NCBI RefSeq assembly: GCF_000612725.1 | Contig: NZ_HG964450.1 | Location: 466,034-530,033 of the forward strand | Origin: Mycolicibacterium austroafricanum | GTDB taxonomy: Bacteria > Actinomycetota > Actinomycetes > Mycobacteriales > Mycobacteriaceae | DNA length: 64,000 bases | Direction: 5' to 3' | Part shown: positions 7,398-16,278 of the stretch, piece by piece | How positions within the stretch are numbered: position 1 is the stretch's first letter | Layout: every line of letters starts with the position of its first letter | Made by a program: the position numbers and the translations under genes | Notes under the pieces: model-generated | What the model was told of the DNA's origin: nothing | Seen by the model: only the letters and a program-made list of their open reading frames with translations | The model's database searches: none

Positions 7398-9650
7398 TCA
7401 GCGCGACAGGCCGAACTTCCTGATCCGCAAGCTGTTCGAGACCACCAGGAACGACGAGAACGCCATCGCGGCACCGGCGATGAGCGGGTTGAGCAGTCCG
7501 GCCATCGCCACCGGGATCGCGGCCACGTTGTAGCCGAACGCCCAGACCATGTTCGTCCGGATGGTACGGATCGTCTCACGCGCCAGCCCGAGTGCCAGCG
7601 GGACGGCGCCCAGATCGTCGCGCACCAGGATGATGTCGGCGGCGCCGATCGCGACGTCGGTGCCACGGCCGATCGCCAACCCGAGGTCCGCCCTCGCAAG
7701 CGCGGGTCCGTCGTTGATGCCGTCCCCGACCATCGCCACGACCCGTCCCTGCGCGCGCAGCGACTCGATGACCTCGACCTTGCCTTCGGGCAGCACATCG
7801 GCCACCACCTCGTCGATCCCCACCTGCGCCGCGATCACCTCGGCGGTGCGCGCATTGTCGCCCGTCACCAACATCGTGCGCAGTCCGGCCTCGTGCAGCG
7901 CGGCGATCGCGCCCGCAGCCGAGTCCTTGACCGTGTCGGAGATGGTCAGAGCGCCACACACCACGTCGTCAACTGATACGAAAACCACTGTCTCACCCCG
8001 AGACTCACCATCCTTGCGGGCGGCGGCGAGGCCGGCGGGCACCACCCGACCCCTCGCGACCCAGGCGGGTCGTCCCACGCAGACGTGCTGGTTGCCGACG
8101 GTCCCGGTCACACCATTGCCGGTGTCGGCACGAAAGTCACTGACAGCACGGCAGTTTTCGGCACCGAGGGATGCCAGGACCGCCCGCGCGACGACGTGCT
8201 CGGAACCCGACTCGACTGCTGCGGCCAGTTCGAGGATCTCCGCGCTGTCCCATCCGGCGGCGGCGACCACAGCGGTGACGGTGGCCTGGCCGGTGGTCAG
8301 GGTGCCGGTCTTGTCGAAGACCACCGTGTCCACGGTGCGGATCGCCTCCAACGCCTGGTGGCCTTTGAGGAAGATTCCGAGCTGGGCGCCGCGACCGGAG
8401 GCGACCATCATCGCCGTCGGGGTCGCGAGGCCGAGCGCGCACGGGCAGGCGATGACGACCACCGCCAACGCGGCCGCCACCCCGCGATGGACGTCGCCGG
8501 TGGCCGCAATCCAGCCGACGCCGGTGAGCACGGCCAGCGCCAGCACGACGGGGACGAACACCGCCGAGATCCGGTCGGCGAGGCGCTGCGCGTTGGCCTT
8601 CTGGGTTTGCGCTTCCTCGACCAGGCGCACCATCGCGGCGAAGTGGGTGTCGGCGCCGACAGCGGCAGCTTCGATGGTCAGGCGGCCGTCGAGCACCGCG
8701 GTACCGCCGATGACGTTGCCTCCCGGGACCACGTCCACCGGTTTCGACTCGCCTGTCATCGCGCTCATGTCGACCGCCGCGGAGCCGTCGATCACCAAGC
8801 CGTCCGCGGCGATCGTCTGGCCGGGTCGCACGACGAAGCGTTGGCCTTCCTTCAGTTCGGTGGCCGGGATCTCCATCTCGGTGCCGTCCTCCAACAGCAC
8901 CGACACCGATTTCGCGCCGAGGGCCGCCAGCGCCCGCAGCGCGCTTCCGGCCTTCGATTTGGCGCGTGCCTCGAAGTAGCGGCCGGCCAGGATGAAGACG
9001 GTCACCCCGGCGGCGACCTCGAGGTAGATGGAGTCGCTGCCCAGCAGCGCGTCGAGGATTCCGTCGCTGTCCGGGGGACTTACCCCGATGGACGTACCGA
9101 AGAACATCGTGTAGGCCGACCACACCGTGGCTGCGGTGACGCCGATGGAGATCAACGTCTCCATGGTGGCCACCCCGTGACGTGCGCTACGCAGCGCCGC
9201 GGCGTGGAACGGCCAGGCCGCCCATGTCACGATCGGCGCCGCCAGCGCAGCCAACACCCATTGCCAGCCGGCGAACCGGGTGTCGGGCACCACCGCGAAC
9301 ATCACCGACAGGTCGGCCAGCGGCACGAACAGCACCGCCGCCACCGCCAGCCGGACCATCAAACTGCGGGCGTACCGGGCATCCGGATCGTCGTCGGGCT
9401 CGGCAGCCTGCTGCGTGTGGAGTTGGGCGGGATAGCCGGCGTCGGTCACCACGCGGCACAGCTCGGTGGCCCCGACGCCGGCCGGTGCGTCGACGGTGGC
9501 GACCCGGGTGGCGAAGTTCACCGACGCGCGGACGCCGTCGACCTTGTTGAGCGTGCGCTCCACGCGGGCCGCGCACGACCCGCACGACATTCCACCGACC
9601 TCGAGCTGAAAGCGCTGGATGTCAGTATCGGGGGTGACCGAGGTGGTCAA
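7398..9650 (-). CDS. P1B-type copper-transporting ATPase (CtpA/CtpB type)
   Basis: 750 residues. It carries an N-terminal heavy-metal domain with GMSCGSC (residues 20-26), eight predicted helices with the copper-type CPC motif (residues 402-404), MTGES, the phosphorylation loop DKTGT beginning at Asp446, and a GDGIND hinge. This is the full set for a Cu(I) P1B ATPase. The start is TTG 9650, behind GAGGA, because a stop lies just upstream in frame. The usual SEHP motif reads SEHV (His485-Val486), so the proline is missing. N-terminal sequence resembles M. tuberculosis CtpA and CtpB; I cannot say which is the orthologue. It is divergent from sigC and has an ECF promoter pattern at 9734. Direction of copper movement is not settled by sequence. 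Confidence 0.92.
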   Translation of the reverse strand: MTTSVTPDTDIQRFQLEVGGMSCGSCAARVERTLNKVDGVRASVNFATRVATVDAPAGVGATELCRVVTDAGYPAQLHTQQAAEPDDDPDARYARSLMVRLAVAAVLFVPLADLSVMFAVVPDTRFAGWQWVLAALAAPIVTWAAWPFHAAALRSARHGVATMETLISIGVTAATVWSAYTMFFGTSIGVSPPDSDGILDALLGSDSIYLEVAAGVTVFILAGRYFEARAKSKAGSALRALAALGAKSVSVLLEDGTEMEIPATELKEGQRFVVRPGQTIAADGLVIDGSAAVDMSAMTGESKPVDVVPGGNVIGGTAVLDGRLTIEAAAVGADTHFAAMVRLVEEAQTQKANAQRLADRISAVFVPVVLALAVLTGVGWIAATGDVHRGVAAALAVVVIACPCALGLATPTAMMVASGRGAQLGIFLKGHQALEAIRTVDTVVFDKTGTLTTGQATVTAVVAAAGWDSAEILELAAAVESGSEHVVARAVLASLGAENCRAVSDFRADTGNGVTGTVGNQHVCVGRPAWVARGRVVPAGLAAARKDGESRGETVVFVSVDDVVCGALTISDTVKDSAAGAIAALHEAGLRTMLVTGDNARTAEVIAAQVGIDEVVADVLPEGKVEVIESLRAQGRVVAMVGDGINDGPALARADLGLAIGRGTDVAIGAADIILVRDDLGAVPLALGLARETIRTIRTNMVWAFGYNVAAIPVAMAGLLNPLIAGAAMAFSSFLVVSNSLRIRKFGLSR

Positions 9651-9706
9651 CGTTCATTCCTCACAGTTTCCGGTGGCTTCGATTGTCCAGGCACCACCCG
9701 ATCACA

Positions 9707-9734
9707 TAGTCGGATCCAGCCGCCGATGAGTTCC
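9707..9734 (-). promoter_or_regulatory. ECF-type promoter of the copper ATPase gene
   Basis: On the minus strand GGAAC (9734-9730), 17 bases, CGACTA (9712-9707), 56 bases before the TTG start at 9650. It lies within the sigC upstream region, so the sigma gene and its presumed target share one intergenic stretch. Confidence 0.55.
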
Positions 9735-9761
9735 CACCCCCCATCGAATAGGGTTCTGCAG

Positions 9762-10313
9762 GTGACATCAGGCGAAGAAGACCACGTTACCGCGCTGGCG
9801 CTGGCCGCCGGTCGCGGTGACGACGCCGCCCTGGAGCAGTTCGTCAAGGCCACCCAGCGCGATGTGTGGCGGTCGGTGGCCTACCTCGGCGACCCGGGCA
9901 CCGCCGACGACCTCACCCAGGAGACGTATCTGCGGGCGATCGCCTCGCTCCCCCGATTCGCCGGGCGGTCCTCGGCACGCACCTGGCTGCTGTCGATCGC
10001 CCGGCGCGTGGTGGTCGACCAGATCCGCCACAACCAGGCACGCCCGCGCACGCAGCACACCACCGACGTCGACGTGATCCTGGAGCGTCATCGCCCGGTC
10101 CAAGGATTCGAGAACCTCGTCGAGATCCGCGTCCTCCTCGACGGGCTGGACGAAGACCGCAGGCACGCGTTGCTGCTGACCCAGGTTCTGGGCCTGTCGT
10201 ACGCCGAGGCGGCTGAGGTGTGCTCGTGCCCGATCGGCACGATCCGCTCCCGTGTGGCACGCGCCCGGGAAGACCTGATGGCCGCGGTGCAGCGCACCGA
10301 ACGCACCGGCTGA
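9762..10313 (+). CDS. sigC: ECF RNA polymerase sigma factor SigC
   Basis: 183 residues from GTG 9762. Region 2 (DVWRSVAYLGDPGTADDLTQETYLRAI) and the region 2.3/2.4 stretch with RSSARTWLLSIARR are followed by region 4 (LGLSYAEAAEVCSCPIGTIRSRVARAR). It aligns well by eye with M. tuberculosis SigC over the full length. SigC is a minimal two-domain ECF factor reported to act in copper limitation (activating copper-acquisition genes such as ctpB); that comes from memory of the literature. The frame remains open far upstream on the strand opposite the ATPase, which is coincidental. No anti-sigma gene is adjacent; a ZAS protein lies at 1716. Confidence 0.93.
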   Translation: MTSGEEDHVTALALAAGRGDDAALEQFVKATQRDVWRSVAYLGDPGTADDLTQETYLRAIASLPRFAGRSSARTWLLSIARRVVVDQIRHNQARPRTQHTTDVDVILERHRPVQGFENLVEIRVLLDGLDEDRRHALLLTQVLGLSYAEAAEVCSCPIGTIRSRVARAREDLMAAVQRTERTG

Positions 10314-10334
10314 CGACTCCCTCTGCATCTTGCC

Positions 10335-10361
10335 GGAACTTTTCGCCGCGACTTCCGACTA
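10335..10361 (+). promoter_or_regulatory. ECF-type promoter of PepSY gene 2
   Basis: GGAAC (10335-10339), 16 bases, CGACTA (10356-10361), 58 bases before ATG 10420. Its spacing to the start codon is nearly the same as for the copper ATPase promoter. Confidence 0.5.
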
Positions 10362-10419
10362 ACGCCAGGAAAGCGTTGCCCTCAAGCCGAGGGCGGACCG
10401 CTCGGCGTGAGGGGACGAC

Positions 10420-12000
10420 ATGGCCAGTCCGGTGACATCGAAGCGACGCGGTGATTCCGCGGTCCTGCGGCGGATGTGGCGACTGCATTTCTGGGTGGCG
10501 CTGTTCACCGCACCGATGCTGGTGGTCCTTTCGCTGTCGGGGCTGGTCATCCTCTACACCGGGCCGCTGGATTCCCTGCTGAACCGGTCCCTCGTCCACG
10601 TGTCCGCAGGGCCGCAGACGATCCAGTTGGATCGGCAGATCGAGGTCGCGCAGCAACAACTCGGCCCGGACTACACGTTCGACGCCGTGACGCCGCCGGC
10701 CTCGCCCGACCGCTCCACCCGCGTCGACTTCCTGGCACCGGGGGCGCTGTCGTACCCAGCCGCCGAAAGCAACCTGACGCAGGTGTTCGTCGACCCCTAC
10801 ACCGGGGAGTATCTGGGACAACGCCAAGCACTGTCAGGACTGATCGGCTTCGCCAACAACATGCATCGGTTGTTCGGCAATGACGGGCCGCAGGTGCATC
10901 TGCCGTCGCTCGGTCATCTCATCGACTCCGACGCATATCCCGATGCCACCATTCCCGTCGGAATCGGCAACCTCTGGTTGGAGCTGACCGCCTGCTGGAT
11001 CCTGGTGCTGTTGGCCAGCGGAATCTACCTGTGGTGGCCACGCGCCATCGAAAGCGCCAAGCCGATGTTCAGAGTGCGGTGGAGCAAGGGCGGTCGGATC
11101 CGGTGGCGTGATCTGCACGCCCTGACCGGGGTGGTGATCGCGGTGATCCTGGTCTGCTACATCGTCTCGGGACTCACGTGGTCGCGCTACTGGGGCGAGA
11201 ACTGGCGGGCCTTCACCGCCACCGTCACCCCCGCCACCGAGGTAGAGGCGGCCTCGACCCCGGCTCAGCTGGGAGACTACGACCGCCTGGGCCGCCGGAT
11301 CGCGTGGGCGGCCACGGGCGAAGGCATTCCCGAGTCCACTCCGCCGGGCCCGATGGCCGCAACGCTCACCTTCGCCGACGTCGACCGAATCGCCAAGTCC
11401 GAGAACATGGTTCCCGGTTATGCGATCATCCCGCCCTCGGACTCGACCGACGGAGGCGAGACGATTTACGGCAGCTACGCAGTGGTCAACGCGTGGCCGC
11501 AAAGGCTCTCCGAACAGCGCACGCTCTATCTGAACCAGTTCACCGGCGAGACCATCAACAACGCCACCGCCGAACACAGCGGCGCGCTGGGCGCTGCGAC
11601 GAGCTTCGGCATCGACATGCACATGGGCAACCAGTTCGGGGTGCTCACCCGGATCATGGCCACGGCCGCCTGCCTGGGCATCTTCGTCATGATCGGTACC
11701 GGGCTGGCGATGTGGTGGAAGCGTCGACCGTCCGGGAAAACCGGTGTGCCCGGCCCCGCGAGCCCGGCCATCCGAGCCGACACTCCCGCGCGGGCCAAGG
11801 TCGCGATCGCGCTCATCGCCGTCGTCGTGGGCGTGATCTATCCGGTCTTCGGCGTCTCGCTGCTGCTGGTGCTCGCGGTCGAAGCCCTGTTGGATGCCCG
11901 GCGCGCCAACCGATCCGACGGCGAAGCGGCTGAGGTCTCGCTGCCGGAGACCATCGGTGACTCCGACGGTGACGAGGTGCCGGTGGGAGCGCTTCACTAG
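10420..12000 (+). CDS. PepSY-associated transmembrane protein 2
   Basis: 526 residues, start ATG 10420. The layout matches the protein at 5396: an RMWRLHFWVALFTAPMLVV first helix, an extracytoplasmic PepSY region, a central helix with IYLWWPRA, a second pair of helices from LHALTGVVIAVILVCY, a long soluble part, then LHMGNQFGVLTRIM-type C-terminal helices (here IDMHMGNQFG). Conserved histidines at helix edges are typical of this family, whose members are linked to iron or copper uptake and siderophore reduction. It lies 106 bases after sigC but has its own ECF promoter pattern, so it is a likely SigC target. Confidence 0.87.
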   Translation: MASPVTSKRRGDSAVLRRMWRLHFWVALFTAPMLVVLSLSGLVILYTGPLDSLLNRSLVHVSAGPQTIQLDRQIEVAQQQLGPDYTFDAVTPPASPDRSTRVDFLAPGALSYPAAESNLTQVFVDPYTGEYLGQRQALSGLIGFANNMHRLFGNDGPQVHLPSLGHLIDSDAYPDATIPVGIGNLWLELTACWILVLLASGIYLWWPRAIESAKPMFRVRWSKGGRIRWRDLHALTGVVIAVILVCYIVSGLTWSRYWGENWRAFTATVTPATEVEAASTPAQLGDYDRLGRRIAWAATGEGIPESTPPGPMAATLTFADVDRIAKSENMVPGYAIIPPSDSTDGGETIYGSYAVVNAWPQRLSEQRTLYLNQFTGETINNATAEHSGALGAATSFGIDMHMGNQFGVLTRIMATAACLGIFVMIGTGLAMWWKRRPSGKTGVPGPASPAIRADTPARAKVAIALIAVVVGVIYPVFGVSLLLVLAVEALLDARRANRSDGEAAEVSLPETIGDSDGDEVPVGALH

Positions 12001-12045
12001 GTCAGCCGGAGATCGAAAGGCGAAGCGGCGCAGCTGAAGTAAACG

Positions 12046-12253
12046 TCAGTCCGGTGCCGCATCCTGGCGGGAAACCGTCATCGCGATGGTCTGGAGAATC
12101 TCCTGCGCACTCTTGCCGACAGCAGGCCGGACAAGTTGACCAGCCCGACCGTCAACGCCGGAGCGCCCTGGCGTGCAACAGGTCGTCGTCGCGGTCATCG
12201 ATCCACGCGGTCATGACGTCGATGGCGCATTGGGTCTTTTCGTCATCGGCCAT
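12046..12253 (-). pseudogene. Broken small gene with two frame changes
   Basis: Reading left from ATG 12253, frame one gives MADDEKTQCAIDVMTAW and ends at a stop near 12152. Protein-like sequence then continues in the next frame (GAPALTVGLVNLSGLL) and again in the third (VGKSAQEILQTIAMTVSRQD), ending at a TGA at 12046. Two shifts would join them into one protein of about 68 residues. This is a judgement from amino-acid character; I recall no homologue. The rest of the 12001-12433 gap holds the sodA promoter region and one inverted repeat. Confidence 0.4.
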
Positions 12254-12343
12254 TGTGATTGACCACTCTCGGTTGCTGACTGGTCGGTCGGCGGGTGCCG
12301 CCGCAACGGACACTCCGAGCCAATACTTTAGCAAATGAACACG

Positions 12344-12357
12344 TGTCTGGATAGACA
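12344..12357. promoter_or_regulatory. Inverted repeat upstream of sodA
   Basis: TGTCT-GGAT-AGACA, in a context reading CACGTGTCTGGATAGACAGG, 77 bases before the sodA start. TGTCTA/TAGACA half-sites are typical of TetR-family operators. No matching regulator is adjacent. Confidence 0.3.
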
Positions 12358-12433
12358 GGTATCGTGGGAAGCCCGGGGCACCGCGATATGCGTCGGGTGC
12401 GGCGCGCCCACCCGAAGATCAGAGAGGACCTTC

Positions 12434-13054
12434 ATGGCCGAGTACACGCTGCCTGACCTGGACTACGACTACGGCGCGCTGGAGCCCCACATCTCGGGAC
12501 AGATCAACGAGATTCACCACAGCAAGCACCACGCCACCTACGTCAAAGGCCTCAACGACGCCCTCGCCAAGCTCGAAGAGGCACGCGCCAACGGCGATCA
12601 CGGTGCGATCTTCCTGAACGAGAAGAATTTGGCATTCCATCTCGGCGGGCATGTGAACCACACGATCTGGTGGAAAAACCTGTCCCCCAACGGCGGAGAC
12701 AAACCCACCGGCGAGCTCGCCGCCGCCATCGATGACCAGTTCGGCTCGTTCGACAACTTCCGGGCGCAGTTCACCGCGGCCGCCAACGGGTTGCAGGGCT
12801 CCGGGTGGGCGGTGCTGGGCTACGACACCCTCGGCGATCGACTGCTGACGTTCCAGCTGTACGACCAGCAGGCCAACGTGCCGCTCGGCATCATCCCGCT
12901 GCTGCAGGTGGACATGTGGGAGCACGCGTACTACCTGCAGTACAAGAACGTGAAGGCCGACTACGTCAAGGCGTTCTGGAACGTCGTCAACTGGCAGGAC
13001 GTACAGAGCCGTTTCGTCGCCGCCATCGGCAAGGGCCAGGGCCTTATCTTCTGA
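12434..13054 (+). CDS. sodA: Superoxide dismutase, Mn-type
   Basis: 206 residues, ATG 12434 behind AGAGAGGACC. Metal ligands of the Fe/Mn family are present: His28, His76, Asp160, His164 (DMWEH). Residue 145 is glutamine (YDQQ), where the iron enzyme of M. tuberculosis has histidine; published engineering of that residue links Gln to manganese preference, so a Mn enzyme is expected. It converts superoxide to peroxide and oxygen in the cytoplasm and, in mycobacteria, is partly exported without a signal peptide. An in-frame upstream start at 12335 is rejected because homologues begin with [10 protein letters not shown]. Confidence 0.97.
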   Translation: MAEYTLPDLDYDYGALEPHISGQINEIHHSKHHATYVKGLNDALAKLEEARANGDHGAIFLNEKNLAFHLGGHVNHTIWWKNLSPNGGDKPTGELAAAIDDQFGSFDNFRAQFTAAANGLQGSGWAVLGYDTLGDRLLTFQLYDQQANVPLGIIPLLQVDMWEHAYYLQYKNVKADYVKAFWNVVNWQDVQSRFVAAIGKGQGLIF

Positions 13055-13095
13055 ATCTTCGGTAGCCTTCCGCAAGCTCGCCGCATGATGGAGGC

Positions 13096-13476
13096 ATGCA
13101 ACTGCCGCAATGGCTGGCGCGGTTCAACCGGCATGTCACCAACCCGATCCAGCGTCTGTGGGCGGGGTGGGCCCCGACGATGGGCATCCTCGAACACGCC
13201 GGGCGGAAGTCCGGTAGGCGCTACCGCACACCCCTGACTGTGTTCTCGACCACCGACGGCGTCGCGGTCCTCCTGACCTACGGTCCGGACCGGGACTGGC
13301 TGAAGAACATCGTGGCCGCGGGCGGCGGCACCATGCGCCGCTACGGGAGGACATTCCCCGTCGTCAATCCGCGGGTGATGACGAAGGCCGAGGCGGCGCC
13401 GTCGGTGACCGGGTGGATGCGGCCGTTGTTCGGGCTGCTGCCGTTCGAACAGGCGGTACTCCTCGATCGGGGTTGA
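13096..13476 (+). CDS. Deazaflavin-dependent nitroreductase-family protein
   Basis: 126 residues, DDN-type split barrel: MGILEHAGRKSGRRYRTPLTV, then LLTYGPDRDWLKN and a C-terminal hydrophobic segment with GLLPFEQAVLL. The G-R-K-S-G motif marks the family that uses reduced F420, a cofactor abundant in mycobacteria. Its stop and the stop of the P450 on the other strand abut exactly at 13476/13477. Substrate unknown; members reduce nitro compounds, quinones or enones. Confidence 0.8.
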   Translation: MQLPQWLARFNRHVTNPIQRLWAGWAPTMGILEHAGRKSGRRYRTPLTVFSTTDGVAVLLTYGPDRDWLKNIVAAGGGTMRRYGRTFPVVNPRVMTKAEAAPSVTGWMRPLFGLLPFEQAVLLDRG

Positions 13477-14850
13477 TCAGCGACGCGGGGTGACACGCGC
13501 CCTGATCGGCCCCTTGGCGACCGTGGTCAACGGCACCTCACACTCGAAATCGTCGTCGAGCGACTCGATCCGGCAGGCCCGGACCACCGTGGCGAGCGCC
13601 AGCGTGGTCTCCAGCCGGGCGAAGTGTTCCCCGATGCAGGGCCGCCCGCCACCGAGGAACGGCAGGAACTGCCAGCGGTCGCGGGCCTGGACGTTCTCCG
13701 GGCTGAACCTGTCCGGGTCGAAGGCCATCGGCTCCGGCCACAGGGTCGGGTCGTGGTGCAGCGCGTACAGCCCGAGCGCGACCAGGCTGCCGGCTTCCAC
13801 CCGGTAACCGTCCACCGCGAAGTCTCGGGTCACCAGCCGCGCCACGCCGGCGGCGGGCGGGCACAGCCGCACCGACTCGTGCAGCACCTGGACGGTGTAT
13901 TCGAGCGCGGGCACGTCGTCGGGCGTCAGCTCGCGGTCACCGATCGCGGCGGCCTCCGCCGCGACGCGATCCTGGATGTCGGGATGGTGCCCGAGCACCC
14001 ACAGCGCGTGTGTCAGCGCCGTCGCGGTGGTGTCATGGCCGGCCAGCATGAAGATCAGCAGGTCGTTGGAGATCTCCTCATCGGTCAGCGGTCGGCCGGT
14101 CTCCGGGTCGGTGGCGGCCATCAGCGCCTGCACCAGCGGGGCGTCGCGCGTCGGGTCGCACCGACACGCCTTGACCATCTCATCGGTGATCACGCGCATG
14201 GCGTCCACTGCCCTACGGGCCCGCCGTCGCGCCGGGGTGGGCAGCCAGCGCGGCGCCCGCACCGGTCGCAACGCCCGGTCGGCGGTATAGGACGAGGCGA
14301 CATGCATGCATCGGGCGATGGTCTCGCCGCGTTCGTTCAGATCGACGCCCAGCACCGAACGGCCCAGCGACTGCATGGCGACTCTGCGGCACTCGGCGTC
14401 GAGGTCGACCTCGCCGCCGTCGGGCCATCGGTCGACGAAAGCCTGTGCGGCCTTGGACATGTGGCCACCGAAGGCGCGCACGCCGAACTTGGTGAACACC
14501 GGCGCCAGAGCCCGCTTGCGGGGCCGCCACTGTTCGTTGGGCAACACCCACAGACTGTCGCCGGCCATCTCCTGCACCTGCTCGTGGATGATGCAGCGAT
14601 CCGATGAGGCGTCGTTGCGCCCCAACACATCCCGCATCCCGGCGGGTGACATCACCGCCACGATCGGGGGCATGAGCTTCCTCGGCCCCAGTTGGATGCG
14701 GGTGATCGGGCCGCCGGCGTCGCGGATCACCTCCTGGCCGGTGTCGAGTCGCCGGACCAACTGCACCAACTTCCACAGTGGCAGCGGGTTGCGCGGGACC
14801 AGCGACAGTGAGGCCACGTCGGGCGGAGCGGCGGTGTCGCGGGTTGTCAT
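13477..14850 (-). CDS. Cytochrome P450 monooxygenase
   Basis: 457 residues from ATG 14850. I-helix AGHDTTATALTHAL supplies the oxygen-activating Asp-Thr pair; K-helix ESVR gives ExxR; the heme loop FLGGGRPCIG carries the thiolate Cys405. It is soluble, with no N-terminal anchor. Its start overlaps the stop of the upstream FMN/F420-barrel gene by four bases (ATGA), so the two are translationally coupled. The start at 15207 in the same frame lies inside that upstream gene and is rejected. Substrate cannot be predicted; lipid or sterol chains are common for mycobacterial enzymes. Redox partners are not in view. Confidence 0.93.
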   Translation of the reverse strand: MTTRDTAAPPDVASLSLVPRNPLPLWKLVQLVRRLDTGQEVIRDAGGPITRIQLGPRKLMPPIVAVMSPAGMRDVLGRNDASSDRCIIHEQVQEMAGDSLWVLPNEQWRPRKRALAPVFTKFGVRAFGGHMSKAAQAFVDRWPDGGEVDLDAECRRVAMQSLGRSVLGVDLNERGETIARCMHVASSYTADRALRPVRAPRWLPTPARRRARRAVDAMRVITDEMVKACRCDPTRDAPLVQALMAATDPETGRPLTDEEISNDLLIFMLAGHDTTATALTHALWVLGHHPDIQDRVAAEAAAIGDRELTPDDVPALEYTVQVLHESVRLCPPAAGVARLVTRDFAVDGYRVEAGSLVALGLYALHHDPTLWPEPMAFDPDRFSPENVQARDRWQFLPFLGGGRPCIGEHFARLETTLALATVVRACRIESLDDDFECEVPLTTVAKGPIRARVTPRR

Positions 14851-15350
14851 GACGCGTGCCAATTCTGGACTACGCCCGCACCTTCGGTCATCACGGTGCC
14901 GGGCATCACGCGCAGCCGGTAGGGAGCCAGTCGCAACACGGCGAACTGGTCGGAGGTCGGCCCGTCCTTCCAGAACGGGATGATCGACGGGTCGTATCCG
15001 ACCGGGGGCGGCGCGGCGGCGAACTTCTGCCACACCGCGGTGCGGGTGTCGTCGTCGGAGTACCACTCGACCAGGCATTCGGCGCTGCAGGTGTCGTGGG
15101 TGGGGGTCCAGTAACTCACGGACACGTCGGGGTGGACCGCCAGGTGCGCCCGCTTGATCGGGCTGGGGACCGTCGCCACCCAGCCGAAGAGGTCGGTGCC
15201 GTCCCATTCCCAGTACGGATGCAGGATGCGGCTGCGCGGTTTGCTGTCCGCGTCGACCGTGGCCACGGAGGCCCAGACGATGGAATGTGCCATCTCCACG
15301 AACGACGGCGCGATCCGGTTGAGGGGTGTCACACGTGCCAGACTAGGCAA
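14847..15350 (-). CDS. Pyridoxamine-phosphate-oxidase-like split-barrel protein (FMN or F420)
   Basis: 167 residues. The fold signature is HSIVWASVATVDADSKPRSRILHPYWEWDG, a stretch shared with pyridoxamine 5'-phosphate oxidase-like and F420-dependent FDOR-B proteins, followed by VSVSYWTPTHDTC and IPFWKDGPTSDQF. I take TTG 15350 because GAAAGG lies 8 bases upstream; GTG 15332 (VTPLNRIAPSF) is the alternative and lacks a ribosome site. The ATGA overlap with the P450 suggests a two-gene unit, perhaps handling the same compound. Cofactor not decided by sequence. Confidence 0.8.
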   Translation of the reverse strand: MPSLARVTPLNRIAPSFVEMAHSIVWASVATVDADSKPRSRILHPYWEWDGTDLFGWVATVPSPIKRAHLAVHPDVSVSYWTPTHDTCSAECLVEWYSDDDTRTAVWQKFAAAPPPVGYDPSIIPFWKDGPTSDQFAVLRLAPYRLRVMPGTVMTEGAGVVQNWHAS

Positions 15351-15374
15351 GCGGACGGCCTTTCGGTGCCGCGG

Positions 15375-15674
15375 TCACTCCTCGAGTTTCCTGCGGAACT
15401 CCTCAGTGTTGCGGTACTCGACATTTCCCTCGTCGGCCGTGGTCTCGATGTTGCCTTTGTCCTTGTCGTCGACCCAGTCGGTGACGGACGTGCCCGCGAC
15501 CGTGCCGCCGCTGCCGGGCAGCGTCGTGGTCTGCAGATCGTCGGAGTAGGCCTTGGCCATCTGTTTGGCCTTCTCGCGGTGCTCGTCGGTGACGTCGGGC
15601 TTCCCGGTGAGTTGCTGGTTCTGGGCGTCTGTGTTCTCGGCCATGCGCAACGGCTGCCCGAAACTGTGAGCCAC
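15375..15674 (-). CDS. Small hydrophilic conserved protein, unknown function
   Basis: 99 residues from GTG 15674, or 89 from ATG 15644, which gives a more natural beginning (MAENTDAQNQQL). It is charged and lacks membrane helices or cysteines. The middle reads KPDVTDEHREKAKQMAKAY and TTTLPGSGGTVAGTSVTDW, and the end is Glu-rich (EEFRRKLEE). It looks like a small soluble stress-type protein of mycobacteria; I do not know a function. It lies 13 bases downstream of the TetR gene and may be co-transcribed with it. Confidence 0.65.
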   Translation of the reverse strand: MAHSFGQPLRMAENTDAQNQQLTGKPDVTDEHREKAKQMAKAYSDDLQTTTLPGSGGTVAGTSVTDWVDDKDKGNIETTADEGNVEYRNTEEFRRKLEE

Positions 15675-15687
15675 GAAACACCACCGC

Positions 15688-16278
15688 TCATGCCGGAACC
15701 GTCCGCAGCGCCGCGGGCAGGCTGGGCAGGAAGTGTTGACGAGCGAACGCGCGGATGTCGTCGCTGGTCTCCAGCGGCTGCGCGCTGGGCAGCAGCAACA
15801 CCATCGCGGCGTAGCGCAGGATGCAGTCGGCGAGCTCGTCGACGGCAGCCGGGCCGATTCGCTCGGCGAAACCGGGCGGGAAGATCACCCGCAAGGCCGC
15901 GGCCATCCGGTCGATCGCAGCACGGTGGTAGCGGGCGGCGAGCTCGAGGACGAGTCCGGGTTCGTCGACGATCATCTGGTGCAGCACCCGGTGCCCGCGG
16001 AACTTCAGGATCGACAGCGTGAACGCTTCGACGTAGTAATTCGACTGGGGCCCAGCACCTTTGAGTTCGGCAGCGATGTCGGCGAAGAGCTGGGTGTTCT
16101 CCCGTTCGATGACGGCGCCCACCAACTCGTCCTTGTTGGCGAAGCGCCGGTAGATCGTGGTGCGACTGACCCCGGCGCGGCGCGCCACGTCGTCGAGCGC
16201 GACGCGGCGGAAGCCGTGCCGTTCGAACTCGACGACGGCGGCGTCGAGAATGTGCTCGGTCGCGTCAGCCCCGCGCAT
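15688..16278 (-). CDS. TetR-family transcriptional regulator
   Basis: 196 residues, ATG 16278. The N-terminal helix-turn-helix [23 protein letters not shown] is typical of TetR proteins; the C-terminal ligand domain is unremarkable. Its start lies 14 bases inside the 3' end of the MpaB-family oxygenase gene, so the two are coupled, and the regulator probably controls that gene and itself. The upstream region of the pair, around 17138-17190, is AT-richer and would hold the operator; no perfect palindrome stands out there. Confidence 0.9.
   Translation of the reverse strand: MRGADATEHILDAAVVEFERHGFRRVALDDVARRAGVSRTTIYRRFANKDELVGAVIERENTQLFADIAAELKGAGPQSNYYVEAFTLSILKFRGHRVLHQMIVDEPGLVLELAARYHRAAIDRMAAALRVIFPPGFAERIGPAAVDELADCILRYAAMVLLLPSAQPLETSDDIRAFARQHFLPSLPAALRTVPA

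Noticed and set aside
8085..9761. Possible N-terminal extension of SigC by over 550 codons
   Set aside because: The frame happens to be open opposite the copper ATPase; SigC homologues start near GTG 9762.
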